From the NCBI RefSeq assembly GCF_052116305.1, contig NZ_JBQKLI010000011.1:19624-83623 (forward strand): a stretch of DNA of 64,000 nucleotides. The letters are read 5' to 3'. The translations under genes and the position numbers were made by a program. A model generated the notes under the pieces. The model saw only the letters and a program-made list of their open reading frames with translations, ran no database searches and was not told where the DNA came from. Shown in pieces: positions 44,516 through 53,736 of the stretch. This stretch comes from JBQKLI01 sp012798975. GTDB taxonomy: Bacteria > Bacillota > Clostridia > Tissierellales > Peptoniphilaceae. Position 1 is the first letter of the stretch. Each line of letters opens with the position of its first letter.

Positions 44516-44543
44516 AAAAAACAGCTCCCTTTCGGGAACTGTT
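44516..44543 (-). terminator. Terminator of the Spx/ArsC-like gene
   Basis: AACAGTTCCC-GAAA-GGGAGCTGTT followed by TTTT on the minus strand. The stem includes the stop codon. Confidence 0.85.
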
Positions 44544-44892
44544 AAAGGCTTTCTAGATGTTTTTTTACTTGGGGTCCTACAAAAATTTCATCCTTTAAAA
44601 ACAAAATCGGTCTTTTTACAAGCATTCCGTTTGTCGCTAAAACTTCGTATTGTTCTTCTTCTGTCATAGACTTCCTTTTTTCAGAAAGCCCTTGTTCTCT
44701 ATAGAGAATGCCTGAAGTATTAAAAAACTTTGTAATCGGAAGACCCGACTTTTCGTGCCACTCTTTTAATTCAGAAGCTGTCGGGTTTTCTTTGTCTATC
44801 TCACGATAATCGTATTCGATCCCCTTTTCCTGAAGGAGCTTTTCTATACCTTTACAAGTCGTACACTTCTTATACCCAACCAAAAGATTCAT
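44542..44892 (-). CDS. ArsC/Spx-family thioredoxin-fold protein
   Basis: 116 residues, the ArsC/Spx length. VGYKKCTTCKGIEKLLQEKGIEYDYREI has the redox pair Cys10-x-x-Cys13. ITKFFNTSGILYREQGL and NGMLVKRPILFLKDEIFVG complete the family pattern. It could be a transcription factor of the Spx type or a YffB-like reductase; the RPILF segment is common to both. It stands alone after tex, with its own terminator. Confidence 0.85.
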   Translation of the reverse strand: MNLLVGYKKCTTCKGIEKLLQEKGIEYDYREIDKENPTASELKEWHEKSGLPITKFFNTSGILYREQGLSEKRKSMTEEEQYEVLATNGMLVKRPILFLKDEIFVGPQVKKHLESL

Positions 44893-44963
44893 ATATACAC
44901 CTCTTCTCTGTTTTTTTCCCTAGGTCGCAAAGCGATCCTGCCTGGGTTGCACAGTAATCCCGC

Positions 44964-47075
44964 CTACTTCCTCTTTTTTCTCTTTAAGCCCTTCATAGAA
45001 AGGCCCACTTTTCCTCTTTCCACATCGATATCGATAATCTTCACATTTACAATATCGGACACTTTGACTACTTCTTTCGGGTCTTTTATAAAGCGGTCAG
45101 AGAGCTGGGAGATATGGACAAGTCCGTCGTTTTTTATACCGATATCTACAAAGGCTCCAAAGGCTACAACATTTCGAACGGTTCCTTGAAGCTCCATTCC
45201 CACCTCAAGATCTTCGATAGAAAGAACGTCGCTTCTTAGAATCGGCTTCGGCATTTCATCTCTAGGATCTCGTCCCGGTTTTTTAAGTTCCGCTACGATA
45301 TCTTGAAGAGTTGGTATACCCACTTCTAATTCTTCGGCTGTTTTTTGATAATCTATTTTATCAAGATCTCGGTCCAATAGTTTCACAGCGATGTCATAAC
45401 TTTCAGGATGGACTGCTGTATGATCGAGAACTTCTTTGCTTTCCGGTATTCTCAAGAATCCGGCACATTGTGTAAAGGCCTTTGGTCCGATGCCTTTTAC
45501 TTTTTTTATTTCCTTACGGCTAGAGAAAGGTCCGTTTTCTCTTTTATATTCCAAGATGTTTTTCGCAGTGGTTTTCGTAATTCCGGATACATATCCTAAT
45601 AATGCAACAGATGCTGTATTAATATCGACTCCCACTGAGTTTACACAGTCTTCGACAATTTTTTCCAAGGTTTCTGAAAGTTCTTTTTGATTCACATCAT
45701 GCTGATATTGTCCTACTCCGATGTGCTGAGGCTCGATTTTAACAAGTTCAGCTAATGGATCTTGAATTCTTCTTGCGATGGAGATCGCTCCTCTTATGGT
45801 TACATCTAAGTCGGGAAACTCGTCGTTTCCAAGTTTCGATGCTGAATAGATAGAAGCCCCTGCTTCGTTTACGATGGCATAGTATAAATCTTTCTTTCCA
45901 ACTTCTGATAAAAGTTCCACAACCATCTGCTCTGTTTCTCTGGAAGCCGTTCCGTTTCCTATGGCGATAAGATTGATATCATATTTTTCGATGTATTTCT
46001 TAAGTGTCTTTTTCGAACCTTCCACGTCTGCTTTAGGCTTTGCCGGATAGATTACACCATAGTCCAACACTTCTCCAAAGGAGGATACGACAGCTGTTTT
46101 GCATCCTGTACGATATCCCGGATCCAGTCCTATGATATTCATATCTTTGATCGGCGGCTGCATAAGATAAGGTCTTAGATTATCGCCGAAGATTTCGATA
46201 GATGATTTGTCCGCCATCTCCTTTAATTCGTTTTTCACTTCCGTTTCAATAGAAGGACGAAGGAGTCTCTTATAGCTGTCGATAACAGTTGCTTGAAGAT
46301 ATTCCATCCCTGGATCTTCTTTGTCCAAACAGATGCTTTTTAAAATCTGGAACATATTGTCTGCATCGTTGAAGTCGAATTTCAGTTTTAGAATTCCCTC
46401 TTTTTCTCCACGGAAAATCGCTAAGATTCTATGAGGTTTTAGAAATCTCATTCTTTCTGCGAATTCATAATACATTTCATAAGTGCCGTCGTCTTTCGAT
46501 GGATCTCCTTCACAAAGAAGTCCGCCTTTTTTCGCACCGGCTCTTACGATATCCCTGTATTCTTTCGTCTCGGAGATTTCTTCAGCCAGGATATCCATCG
46601 CTCCTTGAAGAGCAGCTTTAACTGTTGGAACTTCCTCTGTTATGTATTTTTCTGCTTCTTCTTCGATCTTTCTAGTCTTGTCTTCAAAATTAAAAAGATA
46701 TTCTTTTAAAGGTTCTAAGCCGCGTTCTTTCGCTTGAGAGGCTCTTGTTCTTTTCTTTTGTTTAAAAGGAAGATAGAGGTCTTCTACTTCTTGGAGCTTT
46801 TCTGCTTTTTCAATCTCTGCTTTCAGTTCTTCTGTTAGCTTACCCTGTTCCTCGATAATGCGGAGAACATCTTCTTTTCTTTTTTGAAGATTTCGAAGAT
46901 AGGTCAAATTTTCTTCTAGATCTCTAAGTACAGTATCCGTTAGATTTCCAGTAACTTCTTTTCGATAACGGGAAATAAAAGGAATCGTATTTCCTTCATC
47001 GATTAATTCTACTGTTTTTTGAACTTGGTTTTCTGAGATTTTTAATTTTTCTGCTATGATTTTTTCTATATTCAT
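44964..47075 (-). CDS. tex: Tex-family RNA-binding transcription accessory protein
   Basis: 703 residues from the ATG at 47075 with CAGGAG; the upstream extension is not needed. Domains in order: N-terminal Tex helices (ISRYRKEVTGNLTD), YqgF-like RNase H fold (IIGLDPGYRTGCKTAVV), helix-hairpin-helix (DINTASVALLGYVSGITKTTAKNI, VKGIGPKAFTQCAGFLRI) and a C-terminal S1 domain (GMELQGTVRNVVAFGAFVDIGIKNDGLVHISQL). Tex associates with RNA and RNA polymerase. Confidence 0.93.
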   Translation of the reverse strand: MNIEKIIAEKLKISENQVQKTVELIDEGNTIPFISRYRKEVTGNLTDTVLRDLEENLTYLRNLQKRKEDVLRIIEEQGKLTEELKAEIEKAEKLQEVEDLYLPFKQKKRTRASQAKERGLEPLKEYLFNFEDKTRKIEEEAEKYITEEVPTVKAALQGAMDILAEEISETKEYRDIVRAGAKKGGLLCEGDPSKDDGTYEMYYEFAERMRFLKPHRILAIFRGEKEGILKLKFDFNDADNMFQILKSICLDKEDPGMEYLQATVIDSYKRLLRPSIETEVKNELKEMADKSSIEIFGDNLRPYLMQPPIKDMNIIGLDPGYRTGCKTAVVSSFGEVLDYGVIYPAKPKADVEGSKKTLKKYIEKYDINLIAIGNGTASRETEQMVVELLSEVGKKDLYYAIVNEAGASIYSASKLGNDEFPDLDVTIRGAISIARRIQDPLAELVKIEPQHIGVGQYQHDVNQKELSETLEKIVEDCVNSVGVDINTASVALLGYVSGITKTTAKNILEYKRENGPFSSRKEIKKVKGIGPKAFTQCAGFLRIPESKEVLDHTAVHPESYDIAVKLLDRDLDKIDYQKTAEELEVGIPTLQDIVAELKKPGRDPRDEMPKPILRSDVLSIEDLEVGMELQGTVRNVVAFGAFVDIGIKNDGLVHISQLSDRFIKDPKEVVKVSDIVNVKIIDIDVERGKVGLSMKGLKRKKRK

Positions 47076-47084
47076 TTTTACTCC

Positions 47085-47117
47085 TGAAAAAAGGAATTCC
47101 AAAGAATTCCCCCTTTT
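47085..47117 (-). terminator. Hairpin just upstream of tex
   Basis: AAAAAGG-GGGAATTC-TTT-GGAATTCC-TTTTTT on the minus strand, ending at the tex ribosome binding site. It could stop transcripts from prfB or attenuate tex. Confidence 0.55.
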
Positions 47118-47171
47118 TTACCTGATTATATTGTTTAAACTATTAAAAAATAGTGTGATAGAGTTATGGCC

Positions 47172-47321
47172 GATCGTTTCTAGCCAATCACGAAGAAACA
47201 TCGTTCTTGGGAAACGAGTGACATGAGCTAGACCTAACTTAGTTTTGTTTTTTGGAAAACTTTAGTAGGTCTGGTGCAACTCGTTCTCCAAATGAGTTTT
47301 TCCATTTGGCTAAGAACGATC
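47172..47321. repeat. 150-nt imperfect long hairpin
   Basis: GATCGTTTCTAGCCAA at 47172 pairs with TTGGCTAAGAACGATC at 47306 (two mismatches). Inside, AAACGAG..TAGACCTA pairs with TAGGTCT..ACTCGTT. The interior TTTTGGAAAACTTTAG echoes intergenic repeat family A. It has no coding potential. Confidence 0.55.
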
Positions 47322-47370
47322 TGCTGACCTGCTGTCAAATCAAAATACCTGATTTGGGCTAGGGCTTCAG

Positions 47371-47500
47371 AGAGGGGAGTTATGGTAGAAACATAGAGCG
47401 TATTTCTTCATAACATTATTATGAAGAAAAATGAATGTCTTCTTCATTTTCCTCCTCAACTCCACTCTTTCACTCTCTTACTCTCCACACTTTTTTCATC
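47371..47500 (-). repeat. Intergenic repeat, family B copy 2
   Basis: Minus-strand text AAAGTGTGGAGAG, GTGGAGTTGAGGAGG, ATTCATTTTTCTTCATAATA matches 63608-63675; plus-strand GAGAGGGGAGTTATGG..GAAACATAGAGCG matches 24075 and the reverse complement of about 63850. It lies between tex and prfB. Confidence 0.55.
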
Positions 47501-48608
47501 CTACTTACTATTATTCAACTCTTTTAAATAAGCGTTGATGATGGGGTCGATGTTGCCGTCGATTACTTTTTCAGCATTTCCTGTTTCGTAATTCGACCTA
47601 TGGTCTTTTACCAAAGTGTAGGGTTGAAAAACATAGGAGCGGATTTGGGAGCCCCAAGATATTTGGGAATATTTTCCCTGGATATCTTCAATCCTTTCCC
47701 TTTTTTCTTCTTCCTTAATCAATAGCAGCCGGGCTTTCAGCATATTCATCGCCGTTTCCCGGTTGAAGATCTGGCTTCTTTCGGACTGGCACTGAACGGT
47801 AACACCTGTTGGAATATGGGTGATTCGTACTGCTGAATCCGTTGTATTGACATGCTGACCCCCAGCACCGCTGGCACGATAGGTGTCGATTTTTAAGTCG
47901 CTTGGATTGATTTCGACTTCTGTGTCGTTGATAATTTCAGGAAAGACATCTACACTGGCAAAGGATGTATGCCGGCGGCTGTTTGTATCAAAAGGAGATA
48001 TCCGAACAAGTCTATGAACGCCTTTTTCCCCTTTTAAAAGTCCGTAGGCATTGTGACCTTTTATAAAGAGAGTACAGGACTTGATTCCGTTTTCATCATC
48101 GGAATTCATCTCTCGAAGGGTCATCGTAAAATCATGATCCTCTACCCAGCGGTGATACATTCTAAGAAGCATGCCTGCCCAGTCTTGAGCTTCCATGCCT
48201 CCTGCTCCCGCATGAATCATCATAATGGCGTTGTTCCCATCGAATTCTCCAGAAAGAAGAGTGCTGATTTTTAACTTTTCAAGCTTTTCTTCCGCTTCTT
48301 CGATAATCTTTTCGATTTCTCCATCGTATTCAGAAGATTCTTCTTCCCCTGCAAGCTCCATCATAATATGGATTTCTTCCAGAGCTTCTACTAAGGAGTC
48401 GTATTCTTCCACATCGCCTTTTTTTGATTTTAGGATATCGAAAATCTCTTGAGCTTTCTCTGAATCATCCCAAAAATCGGGTTTCAACGTCTTTTTTTCA
48501 AGCTCTTCGATCTCTTCTCTTAACAGAGATACGTCAAAGTGAATCCCTCATTTCCGTAAGACCCTGAGAAAGTTCTTCTATTTTTTCATTTACTGTATAG
48601 AGATCCAC
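47501..48608 (-). CDS. prfB: Peptide chain release factor 2, with programmed +1 frameshift
   Basis: The gene starts at a GTG (48608, AAGGGGTG site) and reads 24 codons to CTT-TGA at 48539-48534. The ribosome must then slip +1 (CTTTGAC) to enter the long frame, giving about 368 residues in all. The GGQ hydrolysis motif is in YRASGAGGQHVNTT and the stop-reading SPF in VRISPFD. It releases peptides at UGA and UAA, and the in-frame UGA makes its synthesis self-regulating. It lies 13 bp after secA. Confidence 0.95.
48533..48539 (-). promoter_or_regulatory. RF2 programmed frameshift site
   Basis: CTTTGAC on the minus strand, preceded by the SD-like GAGGGA. The downstream frame opens LDVSLLREEIEELEKK, as in other RF2 proteins. 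Confidence 0.93.
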
Positions 48609-48621
48609 TTTAATTCACCCC

Positions 48622-51348
48622 TTATTCGTTTTTACCGCAGCATTTTTTGTATTTTTTACCGCTTCCGCATGGACAAGGATCGTTGCGGCCTACTTTTTGT
48701 TTCTTCACTACAGGTTCATTTCCTTGATTGTCGGAAGTTTCTTTAGCTACTTTTACACGTTCTACAGGCTGGCGAAGTACTACATTATAAAGACTCTTTA
48801 ATGTATCGTCTTTGATACCTGCATTCATTTCTTCAAACATTGCAAAGCCTTCGTTGTTATAAGCTCTTACTGGATCCTGCTGACCATAAGAACGAAGTCC
48901 AATACCTTGTTTTAACTGATCCATCGCATCGATGTGATCCATCCAGCGGCGATCCACTGCACGAAGAAGGAATACTCTTTCTGCTTCACGGAATGTATCT
49001 GCTCCGATTTCTTCTTCTTTTGCTTCGTATAATTTCACAGACTCGTCGTAGATATAGTCTTTTAAGGACTCTACAGTGTATATTGAAAGATCTGAAAACT
49101 GAAGTACGCCTTCAGGAAGATAAATTCCGTTTAAATAATGGAATAAGCCTTCCATTTCCCAATCTTCGTGTTTTGGACTTCCATGAGTGTATTCGTTTAC
49201 AGCTCTTTCTACAACATCTCGAAGCATTTGAAGTACAAAGTCCTTCATATTTTCTCCGTTCAGGATTTTATCTCTTTCTTTATAGATTACCTGACGCTGA
49301 ACATTCATGACATCGTCGTATTTAAGAACTTGTTTACGAATGCCGAAGTTGTTTGACTCTACTCTTTTTTGAGCTCTTTCAATAGCTTTCGATACAGATT
49401 TGAATTCGATAGGCTCATCATCTGGATAATTTCCAGAGTCCGCTACTTTCTGGATCGTTTCTCCTCCGAAAAGTCTCATTAAATTATCAGATAGAGAAAT
49501 ATAAAAACGGGAACATCCCGGGTCTCCCTGACGGCCGGAACGGCCTCGAAGCTGATTGTCGATACGTCTAGACTCGTGTCTTTCTGTTCCTAGGATATAT
49601 AATCCGCCGGCTTCTTTTACCTGCTCCTTGTTTTCGTCTGTAAACTTCTTGTATTTTGCATAAAGCTCATTATATTCTTTTCTAGCTTCTACAAATTCCG
49701 GTTCTTCCCTTGGAATAAAGCTGTCTAAGTCTGCAATGATTTCATCAGAGTAGATGCCTTTCTTTCTCAAGTCGTGTTTCGCCATAAAGTCTGGATTTCC
49801 GCCCAGCATAATATCTGTACCACGGCCGGCCATATTGGTCGCGATGGTCACTTTGCCAAGCATACCCGCTTGAGAAACAAGTTCTGCCTCTTTTTGATGA
49901 TGCTTTGCATTTAACACATTATGGGGAATCCCAGAGCGTTTTAATAGTTTGCTTAAAAGTTCCGAAACTTCAATAGAAACTGTACCTACAAGCATCGGCT
50001 GTCCGGTTTGATGGACTTTTCTAATTTCTTCGATAATCGCTTCGTATTTTCCCTTTTCATTCATATAGATACGGTCATCAAAATCTTGACGAATCACAGG
50101 TTCGTTTGTCGGAATTTCAACTACATCCATATGATAGATCTCTTGGAATTCTTCTTCTTCTGTTTTCGCAGTACCTGTCATACCAGATAGTTTCTCATAC
50201 ATTCTAAAGTAATTTTGGAATGTAATTGTCGCTAAGGTTTTCGACTCGGAACGGATAGAAACAGCTTCTTTTGCTTCAATGGCCTGATGAAGACCTTCGC
50301 TGTATCTTCTTCCTTCCATAATACGGCCGGTAAATTCATCGACGATGAGAATTTCCCCGTCTTTTACTACATAGTCGATATCTCTATGCATTGTACTGTT
50401 TGCTTTTAATGCCTGGTTGATATGGTGGGCAATTTCCATATTATTTGGATCGGAAAGATTTTCTACTCCGAAATATTTCTCAGCTTTTGTATTTCCTTTT
50501 TCTGTAAGGTTCGCAGTTTTTCTCTTTTCATCTACGATATAGTCTACTACTTCTTCTTTGAATTCTCTTTCGAAGGGATCTGGAATATCTTCGTCCGGAT
50601 CCATAACTCTTTTCGTAAGACCTTTTACGAAGCTTTGTGCTCTTGCATAAAGTTCTGTAGAGTCGTCTCCTTGTCCGGAAATAATAAGAGGAGTTCTCGC
50701 TTCGTCGACTAAAATGGAATCGACCTCATCGACAATGGCAAAATGAAGATCTCTTTGCACTTTATCTTCTTTATAAATAACCATATTATCTCTAAGATAG
50801 TCGAAACCGAACTCGTTGTTTGTTCCGTAAGTGATATCGCAGTTATAGTTTTCTCGACGTTCTTCATTTTCCATATTATGAAGAATACATCCTACAGTTA
50901 AACCAAGGAATTCATGGACTTTTCCCATCCATTCCTTATCACGCTGTGCTAAATAGTCGTTGACTGTAACGATATGAACACCTTTCCCAGTCAATCCTTC
51001 TAGATAAGCAGGAAGTGTGGATACTAATGTTTTACCTTCCCCTGTCTTCATCTCTGCTATTCGTCCCTGATAAAGGATAATACCACCCATTAACTGAACA
51101 GGATAATGCTTCATCTCTAGAACACGATCTGCAGCTTCTCTTACGACTGCAAAAGCTTCTGGCAGAATATCGTCCGTTGTTTCTCCCTTTGCTAATCTTT
51201 CTTTAAACTCTGTAGTTTTAGCGCGCAGTTTTTCATCGCTTAATTGTTTTGTTTCTTCATCTAATGCAAGTATCTTATCTACTAGCGGTTGTATTTCTTT
51301 AACAGCTCTTTGACTTCTTGAACCGAATATTTTCCCTAAAATTCCCAT
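48622..51348 (-). CDS. secA: Preprotein translocase ATPase SecA
   Basis: 908 residues. Walker A is MKTGEGKTLVSTLPAYL, Walker B VDEVDSILVDEARTPLIISG. The helicase-like second motor has GRGTDIMLGGNP, RIDNQLRGRSGRQGDPGCSRFYLS-like text. The C-terminal zinc module is NDPCPCGSGKKYKKCCG. It drives export of preproteins through SecYEG. It is followed by prfB in a common order for Firmicutes. Confidence 0.97.
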   Translation of the reverse strand: MGILGKIFGSRSQRAVKEIQPLVDKILALDEETKQLSDEKLRAKTTEFKERLAKGETTDDILPEAFAVVREAADRVLEMKHYPVQLMGGIILYQGRIAEMKTGEGKTLVSTLPAYLEGLTGKGVHIVTVNDYLAQRDKEWMGKVHEFLGLTVGCILHNMENEERRENYNCDITYGTNNEFGFDYLRDNMVIYKEDKVQRDLHFAIVDEVDSILVDEARTPLIISGQGDDSTELYARAQSFVKGLTKRVMDPDEDIPDPFEREFKEEVVDYIVDEKRKTANLTEKGNTKAEKYFGVENLSDPNNMEIAHHINQALKANSTMHRDIDYVVKDGEILIVDEFTGRIMEGRRYSEGLHQAIEAKEAVSIRSESKTLATITFQNYFRMYEKLSGMTGTAKTEEEEFQEIYHMDVVEIPTNEPVIRQDFDDRIYMNEKGKYEAIIEEIRKVHQTGQPMLVGTVSIEVSELLSKLLKRSGIPHNVLNAKHHQKEAELVSQAGMLGKVTIATNMAGRGTDIMLGGNPDFMAKHDLRKKGIYSDEIIADLDSFIPREEPEFVEARKEYNELYAKYKKFTDENKEQVKEAGGLYILGTERHESRRIDNQLRGRSGRQGDPGCSRFYISLSDNLMRLFGGETIQKVADSGNYPDDEPIEFKSVSKAIERAQKRVESNNFGIRKQVLKYDDVMNVQRQVIYKERDKILNGENMKDFVLQMLRDVVERAVNEYTHGSPKHEDWEMEGLFHYLNGIYLPEGVLQFSDLSIYTVESLKDYIYDESVKLYEAKEEEIGADTFREAERVFLLRAVDRRWMDHIDAMDQLKQGIGLRSYGQQDPVRAYNNEGFAMFEEMNAGIKDDTLKSLYNVVLRQPVERVKVAKETSDNQGNEPVVKKQKVGRNDPCPCGSGKKYKKCCGKNE

Positions 51349-51451
51349 TCTAACACCTCAATTTCTATGTACCATTTTATCACTACAATAGATCATATAC
51401 AAATAATTTGTAACAAATATGGATCTCTATCCTTAATTTCTTCCATAATAA

Positions 51452-51471
51452 AAGGGAGATCTCTCTCCCTT
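51452..51471 (-). terminator. Terminator after the C_GCAxxG_C_C gene
   Basis: AAGGGAGA-GAGA-TCTCCCTT then TTATTATGG on the minus strand, overlapping the stop codon. It closes the 51.5-58 kb cluster. Confidence 0.75.
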
Positions 51472-51892
51472 ATCCTATCATCTCTTCTAGTATTTCTATT
51501 GAGGCGGTTATTGCCCTTGGACAAATCTCTTCTATCTTCTTTTCTTCTACTGCGATCATAAGATTTTCATCGGTTGAAATATTGATTCCCAGTATCTCTT
51601 CGCATTGTAAGGTTCCCATTTTTTCTTTAAAAGATTTGTTATATTCTTCTATCTTTTCTTTCATAATCCTTCGGCTGTTTTCCTCATGAGATCCGTATTC
51701 TAAGCCCAGCACCATATAAGCTCCAGAGACCGCGCCGCAGGTTTCTCCTCGAAAGAGCCCGCTTTCAAAAGGCTGTGCGATTTTACTTGCTGTTTTTTCT
51801 GATAAATCGTATCTTTTATGAAAGTACATAAGTACTGTCTGGCTGCAGTTTAAACCTTCCTGCAGATAGTTTTCAATTTGTTTTTTATTCAT
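51470..51892 (-). CDS. C_GCAxxG_C_C family (putative redox) protein
   Basis: 140 residues. The four conserved cysteines are Cys16 (GLNCSQTVL), Cys52 (GETCGAVSGAYMVLGLEYG), Cys97 (LQCEEILG) and Cys124 (EICPRAI). The family is defined by this pattern and is thought to be redox-active; no activity is proven. It overlaps the radical SAM gene by 8 bp and ends the cluster. Its presence with ArsS-like and Fe-S proteins suggests thiol or electron transfer chemistry for the same pathway. Confidence 0.88.
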   Translation of the reverse strand: MNKKQIENYLQEGLNCSQTVLMYFHKRYDLSEKTASKIAQPFESGLFRGETCGAVSGAYMVLGLEYGSHEENSRRIMKEKIEEYNKSFKEKMGTLQCEEILGINISTDENLMIAVEEKKIEEICPRAITASIEILEEMIG

Positions 51893-52799
51893 TTAATGCA
51901 CCTCCGCAGCTGGATCCTGCCCCTGTAGTACATCCATAGCAGTAGTTTTCAAAAATAATATTTCGGGACAAGCTGTCTTTTTCAAGGATTTTATCTACTG
52001 TAGGATATTCTTTGATTTCGAGATTTTCCATTTGATTGAAATCGCAATCATAAATCTTACCATCAAAGGATACAGAAATTTGATAACGGCACATAATATT
52101 ATCTACTGTATCTTCATTAAAATGCTCTTTTAAAAGACCCATATATTCATTATAACGGCCTTCCTTTGTTAACTCTTCCTTAAAATATCCCATGGGAATA
52201 TTTGTAATCGTTAAAAGATTTGTAAATTCTATGCCGTAATTTGAAAGCTCCCTTTTATAATCTTCTTCCAGAGATTTTTGGCTGGGAGGAAGAAATGCTC
52301 CTAAAGGATTATAGACAAGATCAAGGCTTAATTCCTTCCCGTATCCATAGTCATTTAGAACTTTAATGGATTTTAGAGCTTTTTCAAACGTGCCATGCCC
52401 TCTCATTTTGTCTACATTTTCTTTCGTATAACAGGGAAGGGATGCAACGATATTGCTCTTATGTTCAGAAAGCTGTTTTATCAATGACGTCTTTTTATTA
52501 AGATCTGCTAAATTTGTTCGAAGAATTACATTTTTAGAACGTTTTGCACTTTCTTCTATAAAATAATCGATCTCTGGATGAAGTGTCGGTTCTCCTCCTG
52601 TGATATCTATCGTATCCAGAGAAAACTTGTCGTAAATCTTCATCGCCTTGTCAAATATTTCCCGGCTCATCATTTCGCTTCTTTTTGGAGAAGCTTCTAC
52701 ATGGCAGTGGCTGCATTTTAAGTTGCAGCCCTTGCCGATATTAAGCTGCAAGATATGTATATCTTTTATCTGATTGTCCACTTTGTCTTTAAAATTCAT
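51885..52799 (-). CDS. Radical SAM protein, ArsS-like (rSAM/Cys-rich domain family)
   Basis: 304 residues. The [4Fe-4S]-SAM motif is Cys25-x3-Cys29-x2-Cys32 in GKGCNLKCSHCHVEASP. ITGGEPTLHP follows as the SAM-binding GGE. The Cys-rich tail carries MCRYQIS, YDCDFNQM and Cys287, 290 and 298 in YCYGCTTGAGSSCGG. That tail defines the ArsS/'rSAM_SeCys' family, in which some relatives have selenocysteine; here all are Cys codons. In cyanobacteria ArsS builds arsenosugars together with ArsM, but no ArsM is present here, so the substrate is open. Confidence 0.88.
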   Translation of the reverse strand: MNFKDKVDNQIKDIHILQLNIGKGCNLKCSHCHVEASPKRSEMMSREIFDKAMKIYDKFSLDTIDITGGEPTLHPEIDYFIEESAKRSKNVILRTNLADLNKKTSLIKQLSEHKSNIVASLPCYTKENVDKMRGHGTFEKALKSIKVLNDYGYGKELSLDLVYNPLGAFLPPSQKSLEEDYKRELSNYGIEFTNLLTITNIPMGYFKEELTKEGRYNEYMGLLKEHFNEDTVDNIMCRYQISVSFDGKIYDCDFNQMENLEIKEYPTVDKILEKDSLSRNIIFENYCYGCTTGAGSSCGGALNE

Positions 52800-52800
52800 T

Positions 52801-53736
52801 TTATCTCCTTTGTTTAAACTTAAACTTCAGTACATTTTTAGCATAGTTTCCAGAAACTTCTTCCTCTACTCCAAGAATTTCTGAAAGAAGATTTCGTATA
52901 TTTTTTAATTCGTACTTCTTGAAAATTCCAGAACAGGAAGAACAGTAGGTATAGATATTTTCTTTCTGAAGTTCTGCGATTCTGATCTTTGTTTTCCTTA
53001 AAATATCCGGCTCGTTTTTCGCCGCACCTCCGCCAAGACCGCAGCAGTTTACTTCCCAAAAACTATCCTGATAATCATCGATATATTTTTTTATAGACTG
53101 AAAAATTTCTCGATTATACCGGTCTGAACAGGGGAAAAATATTTCCGGAATTCCTTTTATTTTAGTGCCGATATTGTTCTCATATAATAACTCGTAGACG
53201 CTTATCACTTCTATATCGAGCTTTTTTTTCAAAAGATGATAGCAGTTGGGACAAGCACAGATCAGCCTTTTTGTATTTTTCTCTTCGATCAGTTTTTCCA
53301 AGGGGGAAAAACTTGCCTTCGCTCCAGATTCATACACCGGCTTTTTGCAACAGTCTATGGAAAAATCTATCCCCATTTCACCGCAGATTTCGATAAGTTT
53401 TTCGGAAGTTTTCGGATAGTAGCCTGGATAATTACAACCTAGAAAAAGAAGATCGCTGCTTTGTCGCTTCGAATTATTCTTCAGTTTATAGTTTTCTTTC
53501 ATCCATTTCGTTCCGGCAGTTCCCTTTGGATTTTTCCTTCTTAATTCTAAAGCGATCTCAACTCCCGACAAGTCTTTCGGACAGACTTCTTTGCATTTTC
53601 CACACATAAAACAATGATACCTTAGCTCTTCTCTGTCCGTAAAGTCCAAAAGATTCATCTCGTATTTTTCTAAAAACAAACAGTTTCTGGTGCACTTCCC
53701 GCATTTTATGCATTCGTTCTTCGTTCTTTCTATCAT
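52801..53736 (-). CDS. 4Fe-4S / CCG-domain oxidoreductase (HdrD/GlpC-like)
   Basis: 311 residues. Two ferredoxin-type clusters at the N terminus (CIKCGKCTRNC, CFMCGKCKEVCPKDL). Two CCG-type cysteine domains follow (FLGCNYPGYY..DCCKKPVYESGAK..CACPNCYHLL; CSDRYNREIF..CCGLGGGAAKNEP..YCSSCSGIF). Such proteins carry electrons to or from a partner, as in heterodisulfide reductase or anaerobic glycerol-3-phosphate dehydrogenase. It starts directly after the glycosyltransferase stop and ends 1 bp before the radical SAM gene, suggesting it supplies electrons to that enzyme. Confidence 0.85.
   Translation of the reverse strand: MIERTKNECIKCGKCTRNCLFLEKYEMNLLDFTDREELRYHCFMCGKCKEVCPKDLSGVEIALELRRKNPKGTAGTKWMKENYKLKNNSKRQSSDLLFLGCNYPGYYPKTSEKLIEICGEMGIDFSIDCCKKPVYESGAKASFSPLEKLIEEKNTKRLICACPNCYHLLKKKLDIEVISVYELLYENNIGTKIKGIPEIFFPCSDRYNREIFQSIKKYIDDYQDSFWEVNCCGLGGGAAKNEPDILRKTKIRIAELQKENIYTYCSSCSGIFKKYELKNIRNLLSEILGVEEEVSGNYAKNVLKFKFKQRR

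Noticed and set aside
47501..48608. prfB as a frameshift pseudogene
   Set aside because: The CTTTGAC slip site and SD-like sequence are the standard RF2 recoding signal and both frames are conserved in character.
51885..52799. Naming the radical SAM gene arsS and the cluster as arsenosugar biosynthesis
   Set aside because: No ArsM methyltransferase is encoded nearby, so the arsenic assignment is not supported.
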